This document shows, one piece after another, positions 15,148 to 23,566 of a stretch of 34,154 nucleotides of DNA. The notes beneath the pieces are model-generated. The model had not been told where the DNA came from. It saw nothing but the letters and a program-made list of their open reading frames with translations, and made no database searches. The position numbers and the translations under genes were made by a program. Position 1 is the first letter of the stretch. Each line of letters begins with the position of its first letter. This DNA is from Clostridia bacterium (GTDB lineage: Bacteria > Bacillota > Clostridia > Oscillospirales > CAG-272): positions 1 through 34,154 of the forward strand of contig JAFTKJ010000014.1 in the NCBI GenBank assembly GCA_017453305.1. The letters are read 5' to 3'.

Positions 15148-15870
15148 TCAAACAAATCCATTGATCGCGCCATTCTCCAAAAGCTGCGCAAGGCGTTCTG
15201 TTTCCGTTTGCGACATGGCAGGGGTATCCTCCAGGGGGAATGGAATACCCATATTACGATATTTTTCAAGACAAAGCTTTTTAAAGGGGAGTAGCTCCAC
15301 GCGCTTGATACAGGAATAGGGCTGCAAAAGTGCGCGCAGACGAAGAATATCCTCCTCGCTGTCATTGATGCCCGGCACAACCACGTGACGGATCCACGTG
15401 TCCTTGTTCAACGCCTCCAGCTTGTTCAAAAACGAAAGCGTGTTTGCAAGACTGCCGCGCGTATATTGCCTGTAATCCTCCTCTGTGGTCATTTTGACGT
15501 CGAGGAGCACAAGATCGATCTCATTCAGCATGGTGTCTACCGCGGGCGTGTCAGGCGTACCGCAGGTATCCACAGCAACGTGCAAGCCACGGCTGTGTAG
15601 CAGCTTTGCGACCTCACGGACAAACTCCGCCTGTAACAACGGCTCACCGCCCGAAAAGGTCACGCCTCCGTTTTTGATGTATGGATAAAAGTGCAAGAGC
15701 TTTTCGGCAAGCGCGTCATGCTCCCATTCCTCTGCTCCATCACGCTCCCACGTATCGGGATTGTGGCAATAGATGCACCGCAGGGGACAGCCCGAGAGAA
15801 ATACGACCGAGCGCACGCCCGGACCGTCCACCGTGCCGAGAGATTGAATGCTGTGAAGATACCCCTTCAT
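15148..15870 (-). CDS. pflA: Pyruvate formate-lyase-activating enzyme
   Basis: PflA is a radical-SAM enzyme that abstracts a hydrogen from the C-terminal glycine of PflB to make the active glycyl radical. The 240-residue protein shows the N-terminal SIQSLGTVDGPGVR region and the cluster motif C-x3-C-x2-C as CPLRCIYC (about 29-36), followed by HNPDTW typical of PflA. FSGGEPLLQ (about 73-81) is the SAM-binding GGE motif. Length is normal. Only three bases separate it from the pflB stop and no strong binding site is visible, so its translation is probably coupled to pflB. Confidence 0.96.
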   Translation of the reverse strand: MKGYLHSIQSLGTVDGPGVRSVVFLSGCPLRCIYCHNPDTWERDGAEEWEHDALAEKLLHFYPYIKNGGVTFSGGEPLLQAEFVREVAKLLHSRGLHVAVDTCGTPDTPAVDTMLNEIDLVLLDVKMTTEEDYRQYTRGSLANTLSFLNKLEALNKDTWIRHVVVPGINDSEEDILRLRALLQPYSCIKRVELLPFKKLCLEKYRNMGIPFPLEDTPAMSQTETERLAQLLENGAINGFV

Positions 15871-15873
15871 AGA

Positions 15874-18111
15874 TCAGATCGTTTCGTGGAAGGTACGGCT
15901 AATGACTTCCTTTTGCTGCTCGCGCGAGAGCTTGTGGAAGTTGACCGCATAACCCGACACGCGAATGGTTAGGTTGGGATACAGATCGGGATGCTCCATA
16001 GCGTCGATCAGCTTTTGGCGGTTGAGTACGTTGACGTTGATATGATGCGCATTGCAATCAAAATATCCGCCAAGAATATTGACCAGGTTATCTACTCTTT
16101 CCTCCACCGTTTTTCCAAGAGCCTCGGGCACAATGGAGAAGGTGTTGGAAATGCCGTCGCGGCAAGAATCATAGGAAAGCTTTGCAACCGAGTTCAAGGA
16201 TGCAAGCGCACCGCAGGTCTCGCGGTTGTGCATCGGGTTTGCACCGGGAGCAAATGGCTCACCCGCGCGGCGTCCGTCGGGGGTTGCGCCCGTCTTTTTG
16301 CCATAAACGACGTTGCTGGTAATGGTAAGCACCGAGAGGGTATGGATCGCGTTGCGATAGGTGGGTGTTTTGCGCAAAGCCGCGATAAACTGATCCAACA
16401 GTTCTTCGGCAATAGCGTCCACACGTCCGTCGTCGTTGCCGAATTTTGGGAAGTCGCCCTCTACGGTAAAATCGCTGATCAGTCCGCGCTCGTCACGAAC
16501 GGGATGTACTTTTGCATATTTGATTGCGGAAAGGCTGTCGGCAATCACGGAAAGTCCAGCCGCGCCAAACGCCATCAAGCGCTCCACTTCGGTGTCGTGC
16601 AAAGCGAGCTGCGTCTTTTCGTAGGCGTACTTATCGTGCATGTAGTGAATCACGTTCATGGTATTGACGTACTCGTTTGCAAGCCAATTCATGTAGAAAT
16701 CCAAGCGCTGACGCACCTTGTCGTAATCCAGCACCTCGTCCTCCATCACGGGCATTTCGGGACCGATCTGGAGATCGTACTTCTCTTCTCGGCCGCCGTT
16801 GAGTGCCATGAGAAGGATCTTGGGCAAATTGCAACGCGCGCCAAAGAATTGCATCTGCTTGCCTACCTTCATAGCACTGACACAGCAGGCAATGGCATAA
16901 TCATCACCGTAGCGCGGACGCATTAAGTCGTCGCTCTCGTATTGGATCGAGTCGGTGTCGATGGATACGCGTGCGCAGTAACGCTTAAAGGGTTCGGGAA
17001 GCTTATTGGACCAAAGAACGGTCAGGTTCGGCTCGGGTGCGGAGCCAAGATTATAGAGTGTGTGTAAGAAACGGAATGCATTTTTGGTAACCAGGGGTCT
17101 TCCGTCCTCACCCACACCGCCGACGGCCTCGGTGATCCACATGGGATCGCCACCAAAGAGCTCGTTATACTCCGGCGTACGGAGGTGACGGATCATGCGT
17201 AGCTTCATGACGAACTGGTCAATCAGCTCCTGCGCACCTTCCTCGGTCAGGGTTCCGTTTTGAAGGTCTCTTTCCAGATAAATATCAAGGAAGGTGCCAA
17301 CGCGACCAAGCGACATAGCGGCGCCGTTTTGCTCCTTATTTGCGGCAAGATAGCCAAAGTACACCCACTGCACAGCCTCCTGCGCGTTGGTTGCGGGAAC
17401 AGAAATGTCAAAACCGTAAAGTGCCGCCATCTCCTTGAGCTTGCCCAAGAAGGAGATCTGCTTAAACAGCTCCTCCGAGAGGCGAATGACCTCCTCGGTC
17501 ATGCCCTTTTTGCCAAGCTCCTGCTTATCTCTCTTCTTTTCCTCAATCAAAAAGTCGATTCCGTACAAAGCCACGCGGCGATAGTCACCGATGATGCGAC
17601 CTCTGCCGTAGGCATCGGGGAGTCCCGTCAGAATACCGGTGTGGCGCATAGCGCGCATGGTTTCGGTGTAAACGCGGAACACGCCGTCGTTATGCGTGGT
17701 GCGGTAGTGAAACGCCTTTTCAATTTCGGGAGAGATCTGCTCTCCGTATGCCTGACATGCGCTTCTTGCCATACGAATACCGCCAAAGGGATTGACTGCG
17801 CGTACCAGAGGTGCACCGGTCTGCAAGCCCACGATCAATTCATCCTTCTTATCCAAGTATGCCGCAGGATAGTTGGTCAGAGAAGAAACGGTTTCGGTAT
17901 CGATACCGATCACGCCGCCGCGTTCGCTTTCCTCCTTCAGCTTTTTATCCAGCTTTGCCTTCAAGCGCACCGTACGCGCCGTGGCAGGAGCCAAAAAGCT
18001 CTCATCTCCCGTATAGGGGGTATAATTCTTTTGAATAAAATCTCTCACGTTTGTGCTCTCGCACCATTCACCGGGCACAAAGCCTGCCCAAGCTTGTTTC
18101 AATTGTTCCAT
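15874..18111 (-). CDS. pflB: Formate acetyltransferase (pyruvate formate-lyase)
   Basis: PflB converts pyruvate and CoA to acetyl-CoA and formate without oxygen, a central step of mixed-acid fermentation. The 745-residue protein carries the adjacent catalytic cysteines C409-C410 in [19 protein letters not shown] and the radical glycine G720 in RVSGYAVNF near the C-terminus. Length fits the E. coli type. I prefer the ATG at 18111 (MEQLKQAW): GAGG lies seven bases upstream, while an ATG two codons earlier is too close to it. A much longer frame to 18204 runs through the leader. It heads the run pflB-pflA-pepE with its own strong promoter. Confidence 0.97.
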   Translation of the reverse strand: MEQLKQAWAGFVPGEWCESTNVRDFIQKNYTPYTGDESFLAPATARTVRLKAKLDKKLKEESERGGVIGIDTETVSSLTNYPAAYLDKKDELIVGLQTGAPLVRAVNPFGGIRMARSACQAYGEQISPEIEKAFHYRTTHNDGVFRVYTETMRAMRHTGILTGLPDAYGRGRIIGDYRRVALYGIDFLIEEKKRDKQELGKKGMTEEVIRLSEELFKQISFLGKLKEMAALYGFDISVPATNAQEAVQWVYFGYLAANKEQNGAAMSLGRVGTFLDIYLERDLQNGTLTEEGAQELIDQFVMKLRMIRHLRTPEYNELFGGDPMWITEAVGGVGEDGRPLVTKNAFRFLHTLYNLGSAPEPNLTVLWSNKLPEPFKRYCARVSIDTDSIQYESDDLMRPRYGDDYAIACCVSAMKVGKQMQFFGARCNLPKILLMALNGGREEKYDLQIGPEMPVMEDEVLDYDKVRQRLDFYMNWLANEYVNTMNVIHYMHDKYAYEKTQLALHDTEVERLMAFGAAGLSVIADSLSAIKYAKVHPVRDERGLISDFTVEGDFPKFGNDDGRVDAIAEELLDQFIAALRKTPTYRNAIHTLSVLTITSNVVYGKKTGATPDGRRAGEPFAPGANPMHNRETCGALASLNSVAKLSYDSCRDGISNTFSIVPEALGKTVEERVDNLVNILGGYFDCNAHHINVNVLNRQKLIDAMEHPDLYPNLTIRVSGYAVNFHKLSREQQKEVISRTFHETI

Positions 18112-18218
18112 TGTCATACCTCTCTTTCTCGCTGATGTTGTTTCCACGGACAACAAAAGGACAGTTTTGTTGCGTGCAAAACTGCCCAGACGGTCGGCGA
18201 TCAAATTCCCGGCTCCAC

Positions 18219-18232
18219 GTGGGTATACCCAC
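18219..18232. promoter_or_regulatory. Perfect palindrome in the pflB leader
   Basis: GTGGGTATACCCAC is a 14-bp perfect palindrome about 45 bases downstream of the pflB -10 box. Nearer the gene, GGGCAGTTTTG pairs with CAAAACTGTCC (about 18157-18185) in the same leader. Either could be an operator or RNA structure; no factor is identified. Confidence 0.4.
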
Positions 18233-18274
18233 TATTTCCGTCAGTCACGCGGGAACGTTTTTCTTACGCTCCTT

Positions 18275-18303
18275 ATTATACCATGACTTGACGTATTTGT
18301 CAA
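18275..18303 (-). promoter_or_regulatory. Consensus promoter for pflB
   Basis: TTGACA (18298-18303) and TATAAT (18275-18280) on the minus strand with a 17-bp spacer match the consensus perfectly. The leader is about 157 nt. Confidence 0.85.
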
Positions 18304-18445
18304 CGAAAAACGTCGATTTTTCTATCTATTTTTTTCACAAAATTTTGGCGTATTTTTCATCATTATGCACAATATATTGTGTTTTGTTGATAAATCCGTA
18401 ACAATATATGCTTTTTCGGCTTTTTCGCCGTCCAATCGAAAGAGA

Positions 18446-18481
18446 AAAGTACTCCCCATTTTTCTTGCCGGGGAGCACTTT
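18446..18481 (-). terminator. Terminator of the second GNAT gene
   Basis: AAAGT-A-CTCCCC (18446-18457) pairs with GGGGAG-C-ACTTT (18470-18481) with one mismatch. On the minus strand it lies 14 bases beyond the stop at 18495 and is followed by TCTCTTTC. Confidence 0.7.
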
Positions 18482-18494
18482 GGAAAGCTTGGGA

Positions 18495-18965
18495 TCAAAA
18501 CAGATCCTCCATAACGATTTTGAGAGGCTTCATGCCGCATTTTTCGTAGAACCGCATTGCCCCCGTATTCAGGCACCATACGTTGAGTGTTACACCGCAA
18601 CAACCGTTCTGCTTTGCCGTGTCACACACGTATCGGTACAGCGCTTGACCGATGTGTTGACCTCGCAACGCCGCATCTACGCAAAGGTCGTCGATGTACA
18701 CGGTCTTGCGATCCATCAACGAAGCCTCGCCCGCAACCTCCTCGTAAATGCAGAATGCGTATCCCAACACACGTTCTTCCGCATTCACCGCGACGAACAC
18801 GGGTGTGCGCTCGTCTGTAAGAATGGCGCAGAGTTGCTCGTTGTTGTATTTTTTATTTCCCAAGCGAAAGATATCGGGGCGCGCTTCGGCGTGAATACGG
18901 TGCACTTGATATAACAGTGCATTCAAACCCTCGATATCACTCTCTTTTGCTCTTCTGATGTTCAT
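18495..18965 (-). CDS. GNAT family N-acetyltransferase
   Basis: This 156-residue acetyltransferase starts MNIRRAKESDIEGL and has the typical GNAT core: VYIDDLCVD (strand 4, about 89-97), the acetyl-CoA loop RGQHIGQALY (about 101-110), and NTGAMRFYEKCGM (about 131-143). The last pattern fits small-molecule or protein acetyltransferases of the RimI-like branch; the acceptor is unknown. Base composition matches the host, unlike the GNAT gene at 13646. R3 lies directly upstream in sense orientation and may drive it. No close operon partner. Confidence 0.87.
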   Translation of the reverse strand: MNIRRAKESDIEGLNALLYQVHRIHAEARPDIFRLGNKKYNNEQLCAILTDERTPVFVAVNAEERVLGYAFCIYEEVAGEASLMDRKTVYIDDLCVDAALRGQHIGQALYRYVCDTAKQNGCCGVTLNVWCLNTGAMRFYEKCGMKPLKIVMEDLF

Positions 18966-18984
18966 TTTTTACCTCAAAAAACAA

Positions 18985-19190
18985 AATGAATGGAGTAGAA
19001 TTGAGCCCTCCTCCGGGAGGGGGGAAAACGCCGCTTGCGGCGTAGGGGGGAGCCCGCGGCATTTTAGATTAGCACTCGCCACAAGCCTAGTGTTTTGCGT
19101 TCGTACACGCAGGCTCCTTCCGGCTCGCACGCTCGCCACCTCCCTCTCGGAGGGAGGCTCATAATAGTTCTTGCCCCTTGTGGAAATCAA
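18985..19190 (-). repeat. R3, dispersed repeat upstream of a GNAT gene
   Basis: On the minus strand this reads GCCTCCCTCCGAGAGGGAGG, TGGCGAGCGTGC, CCGGAAGGAGCCTGCGTG, then GGGCTCCCCCCTACGCCGC and CCCTCCCGGAGGAGGGCTC. The first modules nearly copy R1 at 67-116. The GGCAGAGA head hairpin is missing, but a promoter-like sequence occupies its place. It fills the gap between the APH-like gene and the GNAT gene and is in sense orientation with the latter. Confidence 0.7.
19161..19190 (-). promoter_or_regulatory. Promoter-like sequence at the head of R3
   Basis: TTGATT (19185-19190) and TATTAT (19161-19166) on the minus strand with an 18-bp spacer. It gives about a 190-nt leader to the GNAT start at 18965. 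Confidence 0.45.
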
Positions 19191-19213
19191 TTCTGTTTTT
19201 ACTTTCCTGAAAG

Positions 19214-20002
19214 TCATCCAAACACCTCTGCCGCGGCAACAACGCGAAGGAGCTCTTCCTCTACGCGGTCGCGCCCGTAGGCATCCAAAAAACGGTTCCG
19301 ATAGCGATCGGTATGAAGATTAAAGCTCAGCGTCCACGCCCCCCAGAACAGATCGACGTGGCGGTCACCAATGCCACCGTTGCCAAGATCGATAAAGCCC
19401 GAAAAGCGCCAGCCGTCGTAAATGACGTTTGGCAAGCAATAGTCACCGTGCAAAAGCGTATCGTTGCGGAGCAGATGTCCGTCTCGTTGCAGAAGTGCGT
19501 AAACCTCTTCGGCAGTAGCGTTTCCCCAAAGATCACAAAAATAGGAAACGTCATACTCCCCTTTTCGGTAATTTTCCTCGGCACGTGCAAGATACTGTAC
19601 CGTATGATTTTGGACGGGGCAATCCGCAAAATCGGTCTCGTGGAGCATGCGCAAGCGCTCGGCAAGGCAATCGCACAGCCGCTCGGGCTGCTCCAGATAT
19701 TGCGCATGGGTCAGGTCCTCTCCCACAACGCGTTCGGTCAAGAGCCAATCGTGCGTCGCATCGCTGTGCTCGTACAAAACGGCGGCGCCAAGCCCCTTTT
19801 GATGAAAATAGCGTGTCATTGCCGCTTCACGCGAAAGCGTTCCCACAGGGGCGGATTTGAGAAAATAACCACCGTCGCGCTCGATATAAAGCACACGCGC
19901 CTCAGGGGAACAGCTGCTGTCGTAAACGGGAGCTTCGCGTAAAAGGGCTCCCAACTCCGCAGGATAATCTTGCAATTGAATCTGTATTTTCGTACGTTTC
20001 AC
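19214..20002 (-). CDS. APH(3')-like aminoglycoside phosphotransferase family kinase
   Basis: This 262-residue protein has the APH(3') small-molecule kinase fold. The catalytic loop is LLHGDYCLPNVI with D187 and N192, and the metal-binding segment is GFIDLGNGGIGDRHVDL with D205. A nucleotide-contacting lysine is near K49. APH(3') enzymes phosphorylate kanamycin-type aminoglycosides. Here the usual GR after IDL is GN, so the substrate may differ, and resistance is not proven. Translation starts at a GTG (20002) that overlaps the stop of the EamA transporter gene in GTGA, indicating coupling. Other kinases of the fold act on sugars, choline or homoserine. Confidence 0.8.
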   Translation of the reverse strand: MKRTKIQIQLQDYPAELGALLREAPVYDSSCSPEARVLYIERDGGYFLKSAPVGTLSREAAMTRYFHQKGLGAAVLYEHSDATHDWLLTERVVGEDLTHAQYLEQPERLCDCLAERLRMLHETDFADCPVQNHTVQYLARAEENYRKGEYDVSYFCDLWGNATAEEVYALLQRDGHLLRNDTLLHGDYCLPNVIYDGWRFSGFIDLGNGGIGDRHVDLFWGAWTLSFNLHTDRYRNRFLDAYGRDRVEEELLRVVAAAEVFG

Positions 20003-20886
20003 GAGTTTTCCCCCTTGTTATCTTCGGCTTTTGCAAGCATAAACACCGAACCTACAATCAGCAAAATACCAATTGCAGAAATCCAGCTGATCGGTTCCTG
20101 CAACAAAAAGACGCTGAATACCGTTGCTGCCATCGGCTCGACGATGCCGAGTGCCGATGCAGTTCCTGCGGGCAGATCCCTGATACCGAGTGTATAAAGA
20201 AAATAGGGGGCTACGTAAGTGACCACTCCCATTCCGATCAGCAAAGGAATGAGCAGAAGCGGCGAGGGCGCCACCAGCGACGGGAGCTGCCCAGGCTGTG
20301 CGAAGAGTGCCGCAACGATGACCATAAACAGAAAGCTGTAAAGTGTAGTGGTAATGGGATCGTTCCCACGGCGCATAGAGATTTTGGTCAGAACGTTGTA
20401 TGCAGCATAGGAAATACCTGAGAGCATGCCGATGAGAATTCCCACAAGGTCAAAACGCAAGCCACCAATCACGCCGGATACCAAACAACACCCCACCAGC
20501 ATGCAACCGACTGCACACCACTTCAGGCGCGAAAATTGCTCTCCGAAAAAGAGCGCCGAGAAAATGGAAACGTACACGGGTGCACTATACATCAGCACCA
20601 CCGCGGTGGAGACCGACGTCATTTGCATGGAGGTGAAATAGCAGCTCCCCGTTAAAAAAAGTGTAATACCGATGAACACGCAGCACAAAAGATCAAGCGC
20701 ACGCACGCGGAGCGCGCCTCGGCGACAAATCAGCACGTACAAAAGCATGCCGATGAACGAGACGGCGCCGCGCACAAAGGTCATTTGCAGGCTACTGAAG
20801 CCATAGGGTGCAAGGTAGTGGACAAAAATGCCGGACGTACCCCAAAAAATGCCTGCCAAGATAATATACAAAAATGCTTTTTTCAT
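19999..20886 (-). CDS. EamA/DMT family transporter
   Basis: This 295-residue protein has about ten hydrophobic helices in two tandem EamA halves (about 5-130 and 150-285), with the opening GIFWGTSGIFVHYL typical of drug/metabolite transporters. Members export or import amino acids, sugars or other metabolites; the substrate is unknown. It overlaps the APH-like kinase gene by four bases and follows the GDPD gene by 26 bases. The tight coupling with a small-molecule kinase suggests that transporter and kinase handle the same or related compounds, which is an inference. Confidence 0.87.
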   Translation of the reverse strand: MKKAFLYIILAGIFWGTSGIFVHYLAPYGFSSLQMTFVRGAVSFIGMLLYVLICRRGALRVRALDLLCCVFIGITLFLTGSCYFTSMQMTSVSTAVVLMYSAPVYVSIFSALFFGEQFSRLKWCAVGCMLVGCCLVSGVIGGLRFDLVGILIGMLSGISYAAYNVLTKISMRRGNDPITTTLYSFLFMVIVAALFAQPGQLPSLVAPSPLLLIPLLIGMGVVTYVAPYFLYTLGIRDLPAGTASALGIVEPMAATVFSVFLLQEPISWISAIGILLIVGSVFMLAKAEDNKGENS

Positions 20887-20912
20887 GTTTGCTTTCCCAA
20901 AAAGTCCTACTT

Positions 20913-21920
20913 TTAACGATATTCCTCCAAAACGCTCTTAAGAAGCGCGGGATCGTCGGTCATGATACAGTCACAGCCAAGCTCGATCAGTCGACGCATC
21001 TCGTCGGCGTCGTTGATGGTCCAATACTGCACGGCAACGTTGCGGCGATGCGCACGGTTGATCAGGGTCGCACGGTCCAAGGTCAGCGTAATGCCAAGGT
21101 CATAGCTCGTGGGGATTTGCAGGCAGGCAAAGTCGCCGCTGTCAAAAAGGTTGACGCCCAAGAACTGCGTCAGGATAAACCTTGCCGCCGTTCCCGTGGG
21201 GGCACCGCGCATAAGCTTGGGGTAATTGGTTTTGAGCTCCTGCTCGATCTCGTCGTGGAAGGTTCCTACCACAATGCGGTCGCGGTAGAGAGGATAAGCC
21301 TCCAGGACCTCGTCCAGGATCTTGCACGCCTCAAAGCCAAGCTCGCCCTCATTTTTGATCTCCACGATGAAGAGCAGGTCGGGGTGCGTTTGATAAAACT
21401 CCGCAAAGAGCTTATCCACAGTTGCGATCTGCAAGCCAAATGCCTTCGGATCCGGCACGTCTTTGTAGATCCGCTCACCGTTTTCGTCCTCAAAATAGTA
21501 GCCAAAGTTGAACTGCTCCAGCTCGGAAAGGGTCATATTCTTGATGTAATGGCGGTTTTCTTCGTTCTTGCAGCGTTCCTTGACTTCTTCAAGGGAAATA
21601 TCGCCGTTGACGTCGCAGGTCTCATCGATGTAGGAATCGTGATTATAGACGAGGTAGCCGTCCTTTGTCAGATACAGATCACTTTCGATGATATCCACAC
21701 CGATGGTCTCCACTGCCTCTCGGAAGGCGCGCATGGTATTTTCGGGATTATTGATACCTCCACCACGGTGTGCCGCAATCATGGGAAGCTCCCCATCCTT
21801 TACTACAAACGGGTTGTTCTCCACGTTCTTTTTTGGTGGGATGACGTTGATTGTGATCATAAACAGGCAAATAACTGCTAAAATTCCTGCAAAAATTTTC
21901 AAACCTATGTGTTTTTTCAT
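20913..21920 (-). CDS. Membrane-anchored glycerophosphodiester phosphodiesterase
   Basis: This 335-residue GDPD has an N-terminal hydrophobic segment (about 8-28) after MKKHIG, so it is likely anchored with its catalytic domain outside the cell. Catalytic motifs are AAHRGGG (H51, R52), NPENT (E60, N61), IIESDL (E79, D81) and YNHD (H94). It would release glycerol 3-phosphate from extracellular glycerophosphodiesters or act on lipid or teichoic acid derivatives; the last is inference. AAGGAG precedes the ATG. It sits between a YitT gene and the EamA gene in a long minus-strand run, and is longer than the cytosolic GDPD at 10308. Confidence 0.9.
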   Translation of the reverse strand: MKKHIGLKIFAGILAVICLFMITINVIPPKKNVENNPFVVKDGELPMIAAHRGGGINNPENTMRAFREAVETIGVDIIESDLYLTKDGYLVYNHDSYIDETCDVNGDISLEEVKERCKNEENRHYIKNMTLSELEQFNFGYYFEDENGERIYKDVPDPKAFGLQIATVDKLFAEFYQTHPDLLFIVEIKNEGELGFEACKILDEVLEAYPLYRDRIVVGTFHDEIEQELKTNYPKLMRGAPTGTAARFILTQFLGVNLFDSGDFACLQIPTSYDLGITLTLDRATLINRAHRRNVAVQYWTINDADEMRRLIELGCDCIMTDDPALLKSVLEEYR

Positions 21921-21963
21921 AACTTGATCTCCTTATTGAGTTATTTTTCCGGCAAAGCTTATC

Positions 21964-22839
21964 TTACACTTTGCGCTTGAAGTTTCCAAATACCTCGTTG
22001 ACCTTTTCAAAGCTTGCAAAGGTATCCGGGTGGCTTTTGAGGATGCGCATCATTTCACCGATCTGGCGTTTGTTGATGATGCAGATCAGCATATACTTCT
22101 CAGTATCCGAATACATACCGTGCACGCGTAACTGGGTAACGCCGTGGTGCAGCTTTTGCAACAGCTCCTGCGCCAGAGGGTCCGGATTTGCGGTGATGAT
22201 CTCAAATTTGTATCCATTCTTGATGCCGCTCAAGCCGTGGTCGACGATGACGTTTGCAATGAAGAGGTTGAGCAAAGTACAGATGACAGGTGTGATTCGC
22301 ATACCGTAGACAAAAAAGGCAATTGCCACCACGCTGGCATCCATAATAAAGGAAACGTACGCAATGTTCAGATCCGGCTTTGCCTTGCGAAGGAGTGCCG
22401 AAATGCCGTAGGTACCTCCGCTGGCACCAAAGTGCTTGAGCATGATGGAAAATCCAAAGCCGGAGATGACACCCGTTGCAATGCAGGCAAACACCACGTT
22501 AAAGTCCTCGCCGTTGTTGGCAAGGCAGTACGGGCGAGCACCAAGCAGTGCATACAGCTGGGGCAAAAAAGACTGCACGCACATGTAAATGATAAGCATG
22601 CCGCCAAGCTTGCGGTCGATCATAGCGCTGACAAGAATGAAGATGGGCAGATTGAACGCCACCATCAAAATGGACCAGCTGATGCGATCGGCAAGGAGAT
22701 AGTGGGTAATGGTTGCAAGACCTCCCACGCCTCCGGGTGCGAAGCCGTTGCTGTTTTGAAAAAAGAAATACGCCGTTCCCACAACGATGCCTGCCATAAC
22801 GGCGTACAGAACGTCCGTTAGTAAGCTTTTTATTTTCAT
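21964..22839 (-). CDS. YitT family membrane protein
   Basis: This is a 291-residue YitT protein, paralogous to the one at 974. The membrane part has about five or six hydrophobic segments, with PGGVGGLAT (about 38-46) and GASGGTYGI (about 150-158) as glycine motifs. The C-terminal soluble DUF2179 domain occupies about residues 210-285. I chose the ATG at 22839, with GGAGG five bases upstream; the longer frame to 22932 would overlap the end of the HAD gene. It follows the HAD gene by 53 bases. Substrate unknown. Confidence 0.88.
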   Translation of the reverse strand: MKIKSLLTDVLYAVMAGIVVGTAYFFFQNSNGFAPGGVGGLATITHYLLADRISWSILMVAFNLPIFILVSAMIDRKLGGMLIIYMCVQSFLPQLYALLGARPYCLANNGEDFNVVFACIATGVISGFGFSIMLKHFGASGGTYGISALLRKAKPDLNIAYVSFIMDASVVAIAFFVYGMRITPVICTLLNLFIANVIVDHGLSGIKNGYKFEIITANPDPLAQELLQKLHHGVTQLRVHGMYSDTEKYMLICIINKRQIGEMMRILKSHPDTFASFEKVNEVFGNFKRKV

Positions 22840-22892
22840 AGTGTCCTCCATTTGGTGAACCAAATACAGTTTTTTGTTTTGTATTTCACGCT

Positions 22893-23540
22893 TTACCCCT
22901 GCAACAGCTGAGAAAAATGCTGAACGTAGCATTCCGAAACCGCCCGCATCTCCTCGGCACAGTCGGCAGAGGAATCATCATATACGCCAAAAACGCGCAT
23001 CCTCGCGCACTTTGCCGTTTTGACGGCGTTGAGGTTGTCGTCCAGGAAAATGACATCCTCTACGGAAACGCCCATGCGCTGCGCCGCACGAACGTAAATG
23101 TTCGGATCTGCCTTTGTGGTGTCAAAATCATCGCATGACCATACGTTGTCAAACAAATCCCACAATCCAAGACGCTTCAGGCAGGGATCGAGCGCCGCAT
23201 GCGGACTTGCAGTCAGTACGTTGAGAGATGCTCCGCGCGCCTTCAACGCACGAAGTGCATCCCCCACCCCGTCTTTTTCGGGAATGGAGGTCCTATACGC
23301 TTCCAATGCGTAAGCACTCATGCGCGCCATCAGCTCCTCCACCGAAGCCGTAACGCCAAGCGTACGGTAATATTCGGCGGTGCCGCGGTAGCCCAGGGGC
23401 GTGATGATTCTGACGATATCCTCCCCGTATGGGATGGAATACTCATCCAGAATCCGCAACATAACGGAAACGTAGGTGGGCATGGAGTCCACAAGCGTTC
23501 CGTCAAAATCGAACAGATATACTTGTTTATCGGGTTGCAT
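22893..23540 (-). CDS. HAD superfamily hydrolase, phosphoglycolate phosphatase-like
   Basis: This 215-residue haloacid dehalogenase phosphatase has motif I FDFDGTLVDS (nucleophile D11, acid D13), motif II with VLTASPH (Thr/Ser), motif III lysine in TKADP, and motif IV FLDDN (about 164-168). A helical cap lies between residues 20 and 95, as in subclass IA enzymes such as phosphoglycolate phosphatase or beta-phosphoglucomutase. The real substrate is a small phosphorylated metabolite not identifiable here. AAAGGA lies upstream. It is 26 bases downstream of the ABC exporter gene and probably co-transcribed. Confidence 0.87.
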   Translation of the reverse strand: MQPDKQVYLFDFDGTLVDSMPTYVSVMLRILDEYSIPYGEDIVRIITPLGYRGTAEYYRTLGVTASVEELMARMSAYALEAYRTSIPEKDGVGDALRALKARGASLNVLTASPHAALDPCLKRLGLWDLFDNVWSCDDFDTTKADPNIYVRAAQRMGVSVEDVIFLDDNLNAVKTAKCARMRVFGVYDDSSADCAEEMRAVSECYVQHFSQLLQG

Positions 23541-23566
23541 GAAAAAATCCTTTCTTCTTTTCTCTT

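Noticed and set aside
15991-18135. Plus-strand open frames of about 300 codons over pflB
   Set aside because: They are antisense shadows of the pyruvate formate-lyase gene.
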